DNA from: Zeus faber
Lineage: Eukaryota > Chordata > Actinopteri > Zeiformes > Zeidae
Length of the DNA stretch: 64,000 nucleotides
NCBI GenBank assembly: GCA_960531495.1
Contig: OY482864.1
Location: forward strand, 8,415,644-8,479,643
Reading direction: 5' to 3'
The notes under the pieces were generated by a model. The model made no database searches. It had not been told where the DNA came from and saw only the letters and a list, made by a program, of their open reading frames with translations. The position numbers and the translations under genes are program-made. This document shows, piece after piece, positions 31,138 through 41,235 of this stretch; position 1 is the first letter of the stretch, and every line of letters begins with the position of its first letter.

Positions 31138-34100
31138 CTACACCAAGCCCAAACCCCCTTTCCACCTCTCTAGGGCCGCGTGCTGTCCCCATCTCCCCAT
31201 GTCTGCCCTGATCCTCCCTCTCACCTCCCCCTCCACCCTCCTTATGACCCCCTCCACCCCACAGTCCCTCCCGAGCCTGATGAGGTCCTGCCTGGCCACC
31301 CACAATCCCTTCTTGAAGAGGCTTATGAGCAGCCAGAGCAGGAAACCTTCCCTCCTGTTCCCCCCTCTACCCACCCCCCTCTCCACACTGGTCCAGGTCA
31401 GGTTGAACCCTCTCCTCACCCTCCTTAGTAGCGCCCCCGCCCTCGCCCACACCACCCCTGCGAAAGGGCAGTCCCACATGACATGAGCGATGGTTTCCTC
31501 CTCCGAGCACGCGACTCGGGGGCACCCAGGGGATGTCGCCAAGTCCCGCCGGTACAAGGTGGTACGTACCGGCAGTGCTTTCTGGAGGCATGACCAGTTC
31601 AGGTCCTTGAGCCCATTATCCAGGCCGGGAGGCTGGACCGCCAGCCAGACTGCCGCCGGAATCCCTACGGCAGCCGGTGCGGTCACCCCCCGCCTCGTCT
31701 CGGCGTAGAGCCTCCTCTGGTCCAGCCCCAAACCCCCCTCCCAAGCCTGGGGGTGAGCCCGAAGCCACTTCGCCGCATGGCCATAGTGCCATGGCATCTG
31801 CTCTGACCGGGGCCCCAAGTTGCCCAAAGGCCCCATCACCCTCCTCGCCTGGTAGGAGAAATACAGCCGGAGGAAGTGTCCCGATGGGTGGACCACCGGA
31901 GAGGACAGCTCCCTCAACAAAAAGGATACAAAATAACCGTCCAGCTTTAGTGGGAGGTGAGGCACGCCCCTTCCGCCCTCCCCGATCGGCGCGTACATCC
32001 GGGCCCTCGCCGCATACTCGCACCGGCCTCCCCACACGAATCCGAACACGAGCCGCGTGAGGGGCGCCCCCATGCTTGCCGGCATCGGGAAGACGTATGA
32101 CAAGTACAGTAGGGACGGCAACACGTCTGCCTTCAAAACCAGCACCTTGCCCGTAAGGGTCAGTGTCCTGGATTTCCAGAGGGCGACTTTCCTCTGGACA
32201 GCTTCTATTCGCCCGGTCCAATTTACCGTGGCGCTGTGGGCTGCCTCAAAATCCACCCCGAGTAATCTCAGGGGTCCTACGCAGAGCGGCAGCCCCCCTG
32301 GTGCGTCCGTCCTTCCCTTCCACCGCCCAAAGAACTTGACCGAGGTCTTCGCCAGATTTAGCTCGGCGCCAGACACTCGGCCAAACTCCTGGAAGATCTC
32401 CAAGGAGCGGAGCAGGCAGGCATCGCTGTCCAGCAGCAGGGTGGTGTCATCCGCATACTGGGACAGCTTTACCCTAAGGCCGCCGCTGCCTGGCACCAGC
32501 AGTCCCCTCACACCCGGGTCAGCCCGAATGGCCGCCGCCAGGGGCTCCATGTAAAGGATGTAGAGCAGGGGTGAAAGCGGACACCCCTGTCTTACCCCTG
32601 CGTGCAACCCAAAAGGTTCCCCTAGGTGCCCGTTAACACAAACCGTGCTCCCCACGGCCGCGTACAACGTACGCAGCCACCCAACGCACAGCTTCCCTAA
32701 ACCTACTCTCTCTAAGACTCTAAACATAAAGCCCCAGTGAACCCTATCGAAAGCTTTGGCCTGATCGAGGCCTACCACCATTAGGGGTAGCCCTCTATCT
32801 TCCACCCAAGCGATAGCGTCTCTGATGAGCTGGAGGTTCCACCTCACAGAGCGCCCAGCCACTCCACACGTCTGGTCCACATGGACCGCATCCGGGAGGA
32901 CTGTGCGCAGACGGTCAGCGAGGACCTTAGCTAGAAGCTTGTAGTCCACACACAGCATGGTCAATGGCCGCCAGTTATTAAGGTCAGAGGCATCGCCCTT
33001 CTTGAAAAGAAGGGAGATCACCCCCCTAGCCATCGACCCTCCAAGAGCCCCCGCGCGGAGGACCTCGGTCAGCACCTCTAACACCACTGGACCGAGCGCA
33101 CCCCAAAACTTGAGGTAGAACTCGGCCGGCAGGCCGTCGATGCCCGGGACCTTTCGCTTTCCCATCCTTCGAAGGGCACCCTCAAGCTCCTCCAGAGTGA
33201 GGGGGGTCTCCAAAGCTTCTGCCAGGTCAGGCGGCAACCGCCGGGCAACCCTCTCTAAGAAGGCTTCTTCCCGGGTCTCATCCACCACCCTTTCACAGAA
33301 GAAGGAGCGATAGTGGTCCGTGGCGACCCTCACCATTGCATCCGCTTCTGTCACCACCTGTCCCTGACTGTCCCTGACCCCCGTGAACACCTGCCGCGCC
33401 TTCTCGGTCCTAACCGAGCCGAAGAAAGCCGCCGAGCACGTCTCATTGCTCTCTGCCAACTCCCGACGCGACCGCAGCAGGTACGCACGGGCCCTACTCT
33501 CATAGACTCCCCTAAGCTGCGCTTTAAGGGTGTCACAAGCCCGCTGGTCTACAGTGCCACCGAGGTTCCCCACGGCATACTCGAGCTCGAGGAGGCGTTG
33601 CAGGCGGAGCACCTCCCTCTTCGCCTGCTTCGCCTTCCTTTTGCTGTACCTGATGGCGTGGGCTTTAATCCTCTCCTTTGCCACTTCCCACCACTCTACC
33701 ACTCCGGCACATAGAGGCCTGAGCCCCTCGAGACCCCGGAAAACCCCGGCGAAGCTGGCATCGAACTCGTCCTCCTCGAGGATACTCGGATTTAACTTCC
33801 AGTACCCCAGACCGAAGACCGGGGCACAGGACCGGACCCGGAGGAGGACCCCATCGTGGTCCGAGAAAAAGACGGGGAGCACCCGCCCAGACAGCACGCC
33901 CAAGGACCTTGAAAGAAAGACATAGTCCAGCCTCCTCGCACTCCCCTGGGTGTTTCGCCATGTGGGACCATCCAGTCGCGGGGTGACCACCCTCCCCCCG
34001 TCCACCAGCCCGTGCCCCGCCATGAAACCCTTGACAAAAACCCCGCTCGTGTCCCTCCCTATATCTAAGTTAAAATCCCCCCCAATGATCACCTGTCTGT

Positions 34101-34500
34101 TGGTGGCCAGGTGTGGTCCCAGACCGGCCACCGTCTCCCTCCTCTCCCTCGTTCCCTGCGGCCCATAAAAAACAAAGACCCTCAAACAAAGACCCCTGTA
34201 TGTGATGTCCGCTCCCAGCACCCTCCCCTGCTCCACAACATACACCCCCTCTACCCTCACCCCCCTGTCCCCGAAAAGAATACCCACCCCTGAACTGTGA
34301 ACCCCCCCCACACTCCAGACTGACCCCCCCTTGTCCCACTCCCTCGCAAAAATTCCCACGTCCCTCTCATCCCTCAAATGAACCTCTTGCAGAAAACAAA
34401 TTGTGCACCCCAAACCCCCAACAAAATCAAAGACTGCCCTCCTCTTAACTGAGTTCCTCATCCCCCGTGCATTGATTGTGACGACCCCCAGACAATTCAT
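31138..34500 (-). CDS. LINE D ORF2: APE endonuclease-reverse transcriptase
   Basis: This uninterrupted 1,120-residue polyprotein performs target-primed reverse transcription. The endonuclease is at residues 1-225: TINARG (8-13), QEVH (38-41), IGGDFN (139-144), LDYVF (191-195) and SDHDG (213-217), all catalytic blocks present. The connector spans 226-440. The reverse transcriptase is at about 445-730: KVPGIDGLPAEFYLKFW (450-466), NNWRPLTMLCVDYK (508-521), GLDQAKAFDRVHW (577-589), GVRQGCPLSPLLY (635-647) and YADD (682-685), again complete. A C-terminal C-x8-H-x4-C motif (about 998-1012) is followed by a basic tail. The start MNCLGVV is shared by every copy. It lies 104 bases after ORF1 with no overlap. 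It appears competent, although the copy lacks its 5' UTR promoter region. Confidence 0.95.
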   Translation of the reverse strand: MNCLGVVTINARGMRNSVKRRAVFDFVGGLGCTICFLQEVHLRDERDVGIFAREWDKGGSVWSVGGVHSSGVGILFGDRGVRVEGVYVVEQGRVLGADITYRGLCLRVFVFYGPQGTRERRETVAGLGPHLATNRQVIIGGDFNLDIGRDTSGVFVKGFMAGHGLVDGGRVVTPRLDGPTWRNTQGSARRLDYVFLSRSLGVLSGRVLPVFFSDHDGVLLRVRSCAPVFGLGYWKLNPSILEEDEFDASFAGVFRGLEGLRPLCAGVVEWWEVAKERIKAHAIRYSKRKAKQAKREVLRLQRLLELEYAVGNLGGTVDQRACDTLKAQLRGVYESRARAYLLRSRRELAESNETCSAAFFGSVRTEKARQVFTGVRDSQGQVVTEADAMVRVATDHYRSFFCERVVDETREEAFLERVARRLPPDLAEALETPLTLEELEGALRRMGKRKVPGIDGLPAEFYLKFWGALGPVVLEVLTEVLRAGALGGSMARGVISLLFKKGDASDLNNWRPLTMLCVDYKLLAKVLADRLRTVLPDAVHVDQTCGVAGRSVRWNLQLIRDAIAWVEDRGLPLMVVGLDQAKAFDRVHWGFMFRVLERVGLGKLCVGWLRTLYAAVGSTVCVNGHLGEPFGLHAGVRQGCPLSPLLYILYMEPLAAAIRADPGVRGLLVPGSGGLRVKLSQYADDTTLLLDSDACLLRSLEIFQEFGRVSGAELNLAKTSVKFFGRWKGRTDAPGGLPLCVGPLRLLGVDFEAAHSATVNWTGRIEAVQRKVALWKSRTLTLTGKVLVLKADVLPSLLYLSYVFPMPASMGAPLTRLVFGFVWGGRCEYAARARMYAPIGEGGRGVPHLPLKLDGYFVSFLLRELSSPVVHPSGHFLRLYFSYQARRVMGPLGNLGPRSEQMPWHYGHAAKWLRAHPQAWEGGLGLDQRRLYAETRRGVTAPAAVGIPAAVWLAVQPPGLDNGLKDLNWSCLQKALPVRTTLYRRDLATSPGCPRVACSEEETIAHVMWDCPFAGVVWARAGALLRRVRRGFNLTWTSVERGVGRGGNRREGFLLWLLISLFKKGLWVARQDLIRLGRDCGVEGVIRRVEGEVRGRIRADMGRWGQHAALERWKGGLGLV

Positions 34501-34604
34501 TTAACACAGGTGATGAAAACCAAAATCGTGCCCTGAAAATCCTCCGACCCAAAAAACGCAAAAAAGAACGATACCCCCATCTAAACACGGCAGCGACCCC
34601 ACCA

Positions 34605-36122
34605 TCAGTCATACAGCCCCAACACCATGTCCTCCGGGCTCTCCTCCATAAGTTGACCCCAGGAATAGGGCATGTTGTTGGGGGAGGCAGGGGGACCCCA
34701 TGACCCCCCCTGCCCGTCGTCCTCAAAAAGGGCGGGGCTTTCCTCCAGAGGGGGGGGCTTCCCACCGACCTCCGCTGCCACTCCCTCCCTTTGGCCCGCC
34801 CTGTCCACGACACCCCCTGCCACTTCCCTCATCTTCTTGGGGGCCTCCTTGCCCAACTGGTGGTGGTCCCTCCTCTTCCTCTGGGTCGCGGCCTGGGGGC
34901 CTGGCCCGGCGGAATCTGCTGGCGGTGATACCTCGGGAGGGACCTGCGCAGGGGGAGGGAACGCCGCAGGAAGCCCTTCCACAGGTGGAGCCGCCTTCGG
35001 CTTGGCCACCACAGGGAGAGCCTCCCCAGGATCCGCCACAGGATGTGCGGCTGCCACAGGGGGAGCCGCCCCGGGGGCCGTGGCTGCGGCCGGAGCAGGA
35101 GGAGATCCCGCGGGAGAAGCCTTTCCGGGGACCACCGCAGGAGGAGCCGATGTCTTTTTCCCCGTCGCCGGAGGTGCCGCCGCACTTGGCGCCGAGACCG
35201 CCGCTCCTGGCACAGCCAGCGCCAAATCCGGAGGCCCCTGGGGCCGGCACACCGGGACGGGGGCCACCGGCACCGGCACCGAAACCGTAGGCGGGTCAGC
35301 CGCGACTACCGCCGCGGAAGGAGGGGGCGCTGACTCCGCAGCCGGTCGATCCGGCTCCCCCTTGGGGCCGCCTATGACCCTCAGAGCGGCCGCGTAGGCC
35401 CTGCTGCACCCCTTGGCGAGGTGCTCAGGCGACCCGCAGATATGGCAGGCCCTTGGCATCGGACACTCCCTTGCCTCATGCCCAAGGGCCTGACAGAACC
35501 TGCACCTCTGCTGGCCACATTCTCCCTCCGCGTGGCCGCTAGCCCTGCACCTACGGCAGAAAGCCGGCTGCCTCGAATAAAACAGGTAGCCCCGATCCGC
35601 CCCGATGTTGAAAAACGCCGGGGGGTGGGCCAAACCCCCCACCCCCGCCGCGTCCTGCCCCAGGAGGACCTGATACTGGCGCTTACCTGTCCAGATGCCG
35701 TTGCTGTCCCTCAGGCGCCTCGGGGACGTCAGCACCTCCGCGTACCTCCCCAGGAAGGCCGCCACAGCCTGGTCCGACACGTACGGATTGTACATGTGGA
35801 CCGTCACCACCCGAAAGTTCGGTCTGTCGAGGCTTTGCAGGTTGAAGAGGGAGACTGGCCTTGCTCCCGCTTGCCGCCGGCTCTCCTCCAGGGCCCTGTC
35901 ACACACCTCCTGTCCCAGGAAGGTGACATCGAAGCTCCTCTCTGCGTTGTTGGTCTGCAGGCAGAGTAGGTCCTCCACCTTCAGCTTCAGGGCCCCAAGC
36001 AGGACAGCCCTCCCAAACAGCTCCCTGGTCATCATGGGCTCCTTCTCCTCCTTCCACTGGTACCGCAGCGTAGCCCTCAGCCCCGCCCTCGGGACCGACT
36101 GTGAGGTTCCAGCCTGCGCCAT
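34605..36122 (-). CDS. LINE D ORF1 (CCHC nucleic-acid-binding protein)
   Basis: The 505-residue frame starts at MAQAG. The CCHC knuckles at 189-202, 207-220 and 226-239 have every Cys and His in place. The tail at about 255-430 is built of P/A/V-rich near-repeats (APVPV, AAPPA, PPVAAAHP), and the C terminus is acidic (PEDMVLGLYD). The protein should bind element RNA and act with ORF2. The P/A-rich stretch is the part that varies in length among copies (deleted in B). The region is very GC-rich, and long antisense frames there are codon-bias shadows. Confidence 0.93.
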   Translation of the reverse strand: MAQAGTSQSVPRAGLRATLRYQWKEEKEPMMTRELFGRAVLLGALKLKVEDLLCLQTNNAERSFDVTFLGQEVCDRALEESRRQAGARPVSLFNLQSLDRPNFRVVTVHMYNPYVSDQAVAAFLGRYAEVLTSPRRLRDSNGIWTGKRQYQVLLGQDAAGVGGLAHPPAFFNIGADRGYLFYSRQPAFCRRCRASGHAEGECGQQRCRFCQALGHEARECPMPRACHICGSPEHLAKGCSRAYAAALRVIGGPKGEPDRPAAESAPPPSAAVVAADPPTVSVPVPVAPVPVCRPQGPPDLALAVPGAAVSAPSAAAPPATGKKTSAPPAVVPGKASPAGSPPAPAAATAPGAAPPVAAAHPVADPGEALPVVAKPKAAPPVEGLPAAFPPPAQVPPEVSPPADSAGPGPQAATQRKRRDHHQLGKEAPKKMREVAGGVVDRAGQREGVAAEVGGKPPPLEESPALFEDDGQGGSWGPPASPNNMPYSWGQLMEESPEDMVLGLYD

Positions 36123-36164
36123 GTTGCAGCTGTGGTGTGTTGGCTCATCAACATACTATTTCAC

Positions 36165-36236
36165 CTCCCCGTCGGGGAATTGAACCCCGGTCTCCTGCGT
36201 GACAAGCAGGGAAACTGGCCACAATACTAACGAGGA
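36165..36236 (-). tRNA. tRNA-Asp(GTC) with altered D-arm
   Basis: It has the same GTATTGTGG/GTTTC D-arm lesion as at 29,177; the rest is canonical. It lies just beyond the broken 5' end of LINE D, which removed nearly all of its 3' flank including the usual T-run. Confidence 0.65.
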
Positions 36237-36845
36237 TACGCCGGGTGAATATTCACAGAGCAAAGTTAAAAAATATCTTTTGTCACAAGGAAAACGTATC
36301 TGCAGACAGATGGTTACGGTAAGCCTAATTTAGCTGGACAAATGAAATGGGCCCATGTATGTCCTAGGCCAGGGATGGGCGAATATTTTGGTTCAAGGGC
36401 CGGTTACAGTTTTGAAGACCATGTCAGAGGCCACATTCAAGTTTATTCAAGTTTCCTTTCGGCTTTTTGGCTCATCAAATGAGGAAGAAGCTTCAAAATG
36501 GGACTTGACTGTAGGACATGTTTTGAGCAGAAACTGGCACACAGAATAAAAATCGCTTTAGAGATACGACAACCGTACAAAATGTAGGTGGAACGATTTA
36601 ACTGGCTTGGGGACAACCCGCTGGTTTGCAGACCATGGCTTTAAACATTCACTTTAAAATGAAAGGAAGTTCACACTCTGTATTGTTCACTCGTATTCCT
36701 GTATCCGAATTACTGCGTGGAGGTGTGGGGTAACATGTACAAAAAAAGAGCCATGCAGGACTGACTAACAGTTTTACGCTTTTACTGCGAGCGAGGCAGA
36801 TATCTTAGTGTTAAGCACTCTGTGATTTACTTATACAATGTTGTT

Positions 36846-36964
36846 GGGCTTCGCCAGTTGGAAAAGCCTACCAAAAATTGGCGAAACTCTTAGTTGTCCC
36901 TCTCCACGGAAGTCTTTAGTAAAAGGCGAAAGGCTTATTCGGGCTGAAGAGAAACCAGAGTAAT
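36846..36964 (-). ncRNA. RNU5: U5 spliceosomal snRNA
   Basis: Full length, with the CCAATTTTTGG Sm context joined to the GGCGAAGCC 3' stem, a third combination of the variable positions. Upstream, the GTGCCGTC of neighbours reads GATCCGTC. Confidence 0.92.
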
Positions 36965-37261
36965 TAATAAGATTGATGCAAATGATGGAAATGGGTGTTG
37001 GATCCGTCGCCTATCAGAATGACGGTCCTGCTTTTTGGCTAGGTGCAGAGCGACTGAAAGGTCTTACATTGACTAGCAGTCCACGCCACCCTTTAACCAT
37101 CGATTCCAAATCAGAACAATGAATGGGTGTCACTTATTATGTACAGACAGACTGAGGGAAAGTTTTCTCTGGGATTAAAACAGCAGCACTATTGTGACAG
37201 CCTGCTCCGCATTTGCCTGAAAAGTCTGAGACGTGGATGGATCATCAACATACTATTCCAC

Positions 37262-37333
37262 CTCCCCGTCGGGGAATTGAACCCCGGTCTCCTGCGTGAC
37301 AAGAAGGGAAACTGGCCACAATACTAACGAAGA
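37262..37333 (-). pseudogene. tRNA-Asp relic
   Basis: In addition to the D-arm lesion it has an anticodon-stem change (AAGAAGGG on the plus strand breaks a pair) and an acceptor change (CGAAGA). The anticodon is still GTC. Confidence 0.7.
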
Positions 37334-37941
37334 TACGCCGGGTGAATATTCACAGAGCAAAGTTAAAAAATATCTTTTGTCACAAGGAAAACCTATCTGC
37401 AGACAGATGGTTACGGTAAGCCTAATTTAGCTGGACAAATGAAATGGGCCCATGTATGTCCTATGCCAGGGATGGGCTAATATTTTGGTTCAAGGGCCGG
37501 TTACAGTTTTGAAGACCATGTGAGAGGCCACATTCAAGTTTATTCAAGTTTCCTTTCGGCTTTTTGGCTCATCAAATGAGGAAGAAGCTTCAAAATGGGA
37601 CTTGACTGTAGGACATGTTTTGAGCAGAAACTGGCACACAGAATTAAAATCGCTTTAGAGATACGACAACCGTACAAAATGTTGGTGGAACGATTTAACT
37701 GGCTTGGGGACAACCCGCTGGTTTGCAGACCATGGCTTTAAACATTCACTTTAAAATTAAAGGAAATTCACACTCTGTATTGTTCACTCGTATTCCTGTA
37801 TCCGAATTACTGCGTGGAGGTGTGGGTAACATGTACAAAAAAAGAGCCATGCAGGACTGACTAACAGTTTTACGCTTTTACTGCGAGCGAGGCAGATATC
37901 TTAGTGTTAAGCACTCTGTGATTTACTTATACAATGTTGTT

Positions 37942-38060
37942 GGGCTTCACCAGTTGGAAAAGCCTACCAAAAATTGGCGAAACTCTTTGTTGTCCCTCTC
38001 CACGGAAGTCTTTAGTAAAAGGCGAAAGGCTTATTCGGGCTGAAGAGAAACCAGAGTTAT
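37942..38060 (-). ncRNA. RNU5: U5 spliceosomal snRNA, stem-I variant
   Basis: The 5' end reads ATAACTCTGG and the opposing strand AAAGAGTT. The two changes relative to neighbours (ATTACTCTGG, CTAAGAGTT) lie on facing strands of stem I and keep it paired, so this looks like a maintained variant. Confidence 0.9.
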
Positions 38061-38348
38061 TAATAAGATTGATGCAAATGATGGAAATGAGTGTTGGTGC
38101 CATCGCCTATCAGAATGACGGTCCTGCTTTTTGGCTAGGTGCAGAGCGACTGAAAGGTCTTACATTGACTAGCAGTCCACGCCACCCTTTAACCATCGAT
38201 TCCAAATCAGAACAATGAATGGGTGTCACTTATTATGTACAGACAGACTGAGGGAAAGTTTTCTCTGGGATTAAAACAGCAGCACTACTGTGACAGCCTG
38301 CTCCGCATTTGCCTGAAAAGTGGATGGATCATCAACATACTATTCCAC

Positions 38349-38420
38349 CTCCCCGTCGGGGAATTGAACCCCGGTCTCCTGCGTGACAAGCAGGGATACT
38401 GGCCACTATACTAACGAGGA
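38349..38420 (-). tRNA. tRNA-Asp-GTC: tRNA-Asp(GTC)
   Basis: Canonical in all four arms: acceptor TCCTCGT/ACGGGGA, A box TAGTATAGTGG, anticodon GTC and B box GGTTCAATTCC. Its unit lacks ten bases (the CTGAGACG segment) between the T-run and the tRNA. Confidence 0.92.
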
Positions 38421-39028
38421 TACGCCGGGTGAATATTCACAGAGCAAAGTTAAAAAATATCTTTTGTCACAAGGAAAACGTATCTGCAGACAGATGGTTA
38501 CGGTAAGCCTAATTTAGCTGGACAAATGAAATGGGCCCATGTATGTCCTAGGCCAGGGATGGGCTAATATTTTGGTTCAAGGGCCGGTTACAGTTTTGAA
38601 GACCATGTGAGAGGCCACATTCAAGTTTATTCAAGTTTCCTTTCGGCTTTTTGGCTCATCAAATGAGGAAGAAGCTTCAAAATGGGACTTGACTGTAGGA
38701 CATGTTTTGAGCAGAAACTGGCACACAGAATTAAAATCGCTTTAGAGATACGACAACCGTACAAAATGTAGGTGGAACGATTTAACTGGCTTGGGGACAA
38801 CCCGCTGGTTTGCAGACCATGGCTTTAAACATTCACTTTAAAATTAAAGGAAATTCACACTCTGTATTGTTCACTCGTATTCCTGTATCCGAATTACTGC
38901 GTGGAGGTGTGGGTAACATGTACAAAAAAAGAGCCATGCAGGACTGACTAACAGTTTTACGCTTTTACTGCGAGCGAGGCAGATATCTTAGTGTTAAGCA
39001 CTCTGTGATTTACTTATACAATGTTGTT

Positions 39029-39147
39029 GGGCTTCACCAGTTGGAAAAGCCTACCAAAAATTGGCGAAACTCTTAGTTGTCCCTCTCCACGGAAGTCTTT
39101 AGTAAAAGGCGAAAGGCTTATTCGGGCTGAAGAGAAACCAGAGTAAT
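39029..39147 (-). ncRNA. RNU5: U5 spliceosomal snRNA
   Basis: I used this copy as the reference for numbering. The RNA starts at 39147 (A); loop I CGCCTTTTACT is nt 37-47; CCGTGGAGAGG is about nt 55-65; the Sm site AATTTTTGG is about nt 86-94; and the 3' hairpin ends at nt 119. Human U5 is 116-117 nt with the same order. Confidence 0.93.
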
Positions 39148-39192
39148 TAATAAGATTGATGCAAATGATGGAAATGGGTGTTGGTGCCGTCG

Positions 39193-39210
39193 CCTATCAG
39201 AATGACGGTC
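39193..39210 (-). promoter_or_regulatory. PSE-like element of U5 (representative)
   Basis: On the minus strand GACCGTCATTCTGATAGG lies 46-63 bases before the U5 start. That is the position of the vertebrate proximal sequence element, and it resembles PSEs of the form ACCGTAA-x-TTGAAAG. The same sequence precedes each complete U5 here. An octamer, ATTTGCAT, lies between it and the start (about -24 to -17), which is not the usual place for a distal element. Calls are by eye. Confidence 0.5.
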
Positions 39211-39403
39211 CTGCTTTTTGGCTAGGTGCAGAGCGACTGAAAGGTCTTACATTGACTAGCAGTCCACGCCACCCTTTAACCATCGATTCCAAATCAGAAC
39301 AATGAATGGGTGTCATTTATTATGTACAGACAGACTGAGGGAAAGTTTTCCCTGGGATTAAAACAGCAGCACTACTGTGACAGCCTGCTCCGCATTTCCC
39401 TGA

Positions 39404-39407
39404 AAAC
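39404..39407 (-). terminator. RNA polymerase III T-run after tRNA-Asp (representative)
   Basis: The first TTTT on the minus strand after the tRNA at 39,445-39,516 lies about 37 bases beyond its 3' end (GGGTTTTCAGG). Equivalent T-runs occur in the other complete units (GACTTTTCAGG or GGCTTTTCAG). The long trailer is unusual but within the range of functional tRNA genes. Confidence 0.5.
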
Positions 39408-39444
39408 CCTGAGACGTGGATGGATCATCAACATACTATTCCAC

Positions 39445-39516
39445 CTCCCCGTCGGGGAATTGAACCCCGGTCTCCTGCGTGACAAGCAGGGATACTGGCC
39501 ACTATACTAACGAGGA
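39445..39516 (-). tRNA. tRNA-Asp-GTC: tRNA-Asp(GTC)
   Basis: Identical over 72 bases to the copy at 38,349. Only the D-loop (GGCCAG, where mammals have GGTGAG) and the A in the B box (GGTTCAATTCC against GGTTCGATTCC) differ from the mammalian gene as I recall it. Confidence 0.92.
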
Positions 39517-40126
39517 TACGCCGGGTGAATATTCACAGAGCAAAGTTAAAAAATATCTTTTGTCACAAGGAAAACGTATCTGCAGACAGATGGTTACGGT
39601 AAGCCTAATTTAGCTGGACAAATGAAATGGGCCCATGTATGTCCTAGGCCAGGGATGGGCTAATATTTTGGTTCAAGGGCCGGTTACAGTTTTGAAGACC
39701 ATGTGAGAGGCCACATTCAAGTTTATTCATGTTTCCTTTCGGCTTTTTGGCTCATCAAATGAGGAAGAAGCTTCAAAATGGGACTTGACTGTAGGACATG
39801 TTTTGAGCAGAAACTGGCACACAGAATTAAAATCGCTTTAGAGATACGACAACCGTACAAAATGTAGGTGGAACGATTTAACTGGCTTGGGGACAACCCG
39901 CTGGTTTTTCAGACCATGGCTTTAATCATTCACTTTAAAATGAATGTAAATTCACACTCTGAATTGTTCACTTCTATTCCTGTATCTGAATTACTGCGTG
40001 GAGGTGTGGGGTAACATGTACAAAAAAAGAGCCATGCAGGACTGACTAACAGTTTTACGCTTTTACTGCGAGCGAGGCAGATATCTTAGTGTTAAACACT
40101 CTGTGATTTACTTATACAATGTTGTT

Positions 40127-40245
40127 GGGCTTCGCCAGTTGGAAAAGCCTACCAAAAATAGGCGAAACTCTTAGTTGTCCCTCTCCACGGAAGTCTTTAG
40201 TAAAAGGCGAAAGGCTTATTCGGGCTGAAGAGAGCCCAGAGTAAT
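40127..40245 (-). ncRNA. RNU5: U5 spliceosomal snRNA, stem-I variant
   Basis: The 5' strand reads ATTACTCTGGGCTCTCTTCAG; the GG-GC run replaces GGTTTC. Loop I and the Sm site (CTATTTTTGG) are normal. It lies in a unit whose tRNA is degenerate, and its promoter-side tail also differs (GAGCAGCTG, ACTAGCATTCC). Confidence 0.85.
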
Positions 40246-40556
40246 GAATAAGATTGATGCAAATGATGGAAATGGGTGTTGGTGCTGTCGCCTATCAGAA
40301 TGACGGTCCTGCTTTTTGGCTAGGTGCAGAGCAGCTGAAAGGTCTTACATTGACTAGCATTCCACGCCACCCTTAAACCATAGATTCCAAATCAGAACAA
40401 TGAATGGGTGTCACTTATTATGTACAGACAGACTGAGGGAAAGTTTTCTCTGGGATTAAAACAGCAGCTCTACTGTGACAGCCTGCTCCGCGTTTCTCTG
40501 AGAAGCCTCAGATGTGGGAGCATGAGCGTGGAAGGAACATCAACATACTGTTCCAC

Positions 40557-40628
40557 CTCCCCATAGGGTAATGGAACCCCGGTCTCCTGCGTGACAAGCC
40601 GGGATACTGGCCACTATACTAACGAAGA
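40557..40628 (-). pseudogene. tRNA-Asp relic, second subtype
   Basis: The T-arm is disrupted (GGTTCCATTACCCTATGGGG on the minus strand), the anticodon stem has one mismatch (CCGGC against GCAGG) and the acceptor has T-C-T-T-C-G-T. The anticodon GTC and the A box remain. The same relic recurs at 43,851 and 46,057. Confidence 0.75.
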
Positions 40629-41235
40629 TCCACCTGGTGAGCATTCACAGAAATATGTTAAATATATCTTTTGTCACAAGGAAAACCTATCTGCAGACAG
40701 ATGGTTACGGTAAGCCTAATTTAGCTGGACAAATGAAATGGGCCCATGTATGTCCTATGCCAGGGATGGGCTAATATTTTGGTTCAAGGGCCGGTTACAG
40801 TTTTGAAGACCATGTGAGAGGCCACATTCAAGTTTATTCAAGTTTCCTTTCGGCTTTTTGGCTCATCAAATGAGGAAGAAGCTTCAAAATGGGACTTGAC
40901 TGTAGGACATGTTTTGAGCAGAAACTGGCACACAGAATTAAAATCGCTTTAGAGATACGACAACCGTACAAAATGTAGGTGGAACGATTTAACTGGCTTG
41001 GGGACAACCCGCTGGTTTGCAGACCATGGCTTTAAACATTCACTTTAAAATTAAAGGAAATTCACACTCTGTATTGTTCACTCGTATTCCTGTATCCGAA
41101 TTACTGCGTGGAGGTGTGGGTAACATGTACAAAAAAAGAGCCATGCAGGACTGACTAACAGTTTTACGCTTTTACTGCGAGCGAGGCAGATATCTTAGTG
41201 TTAAGCACTCTGTGATTTACTTATACAATGTTGTT

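Larger units (their letters stand above)
31036..36146 (-). mobile_element. Tx1-like U5-targeted LINE, copy D, both ORFs open
   Basis: The 3' end is at the standard U5 base. ORF1 and ORF2 are uninterrupted. The 5' UTR is cut at GTGTTGGCTC (36146), leaving only 24 bases before the ORF1 start instead of 145. It joins ATCAACATACT of an array unit, about 20 bases before the next tRNA-Asp. The missing piece (rest of 5' UTR, U5 5' half and ~300 bases of unit) suggests an end deletion at a 2-4 base microhomology rather than a normal 5' truncation. The 3' UTR is shorter by eight bases than in C (one AATC repeat fewer near 31,077). Confidence 0.93.

Noticed and set aside
31138-34500. R2/R4-type LINE with restriction-like endonuclease
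   Set aside because: The N terminus has APE endonuclease blocks (QEVH, GGDFN, SDHDG), and ORF2 ends in a Cys/His motif without the restriction-like endonuclease signature.
37934-38218. Plus-strand frame MLLGFTSWKSLPKIGETL and its relatives
   Set aside because: It is the antisense of the U5 snRNA gene; most copies stop within it.
39120-39180. Octamer ATGCAAAT near U5 as a distal sequence element
   Set aside because: Distal elements lie near -200. This one is between the PSE-like motif and the start, so its role is unclear; it is mentioned only under the PSE entry.
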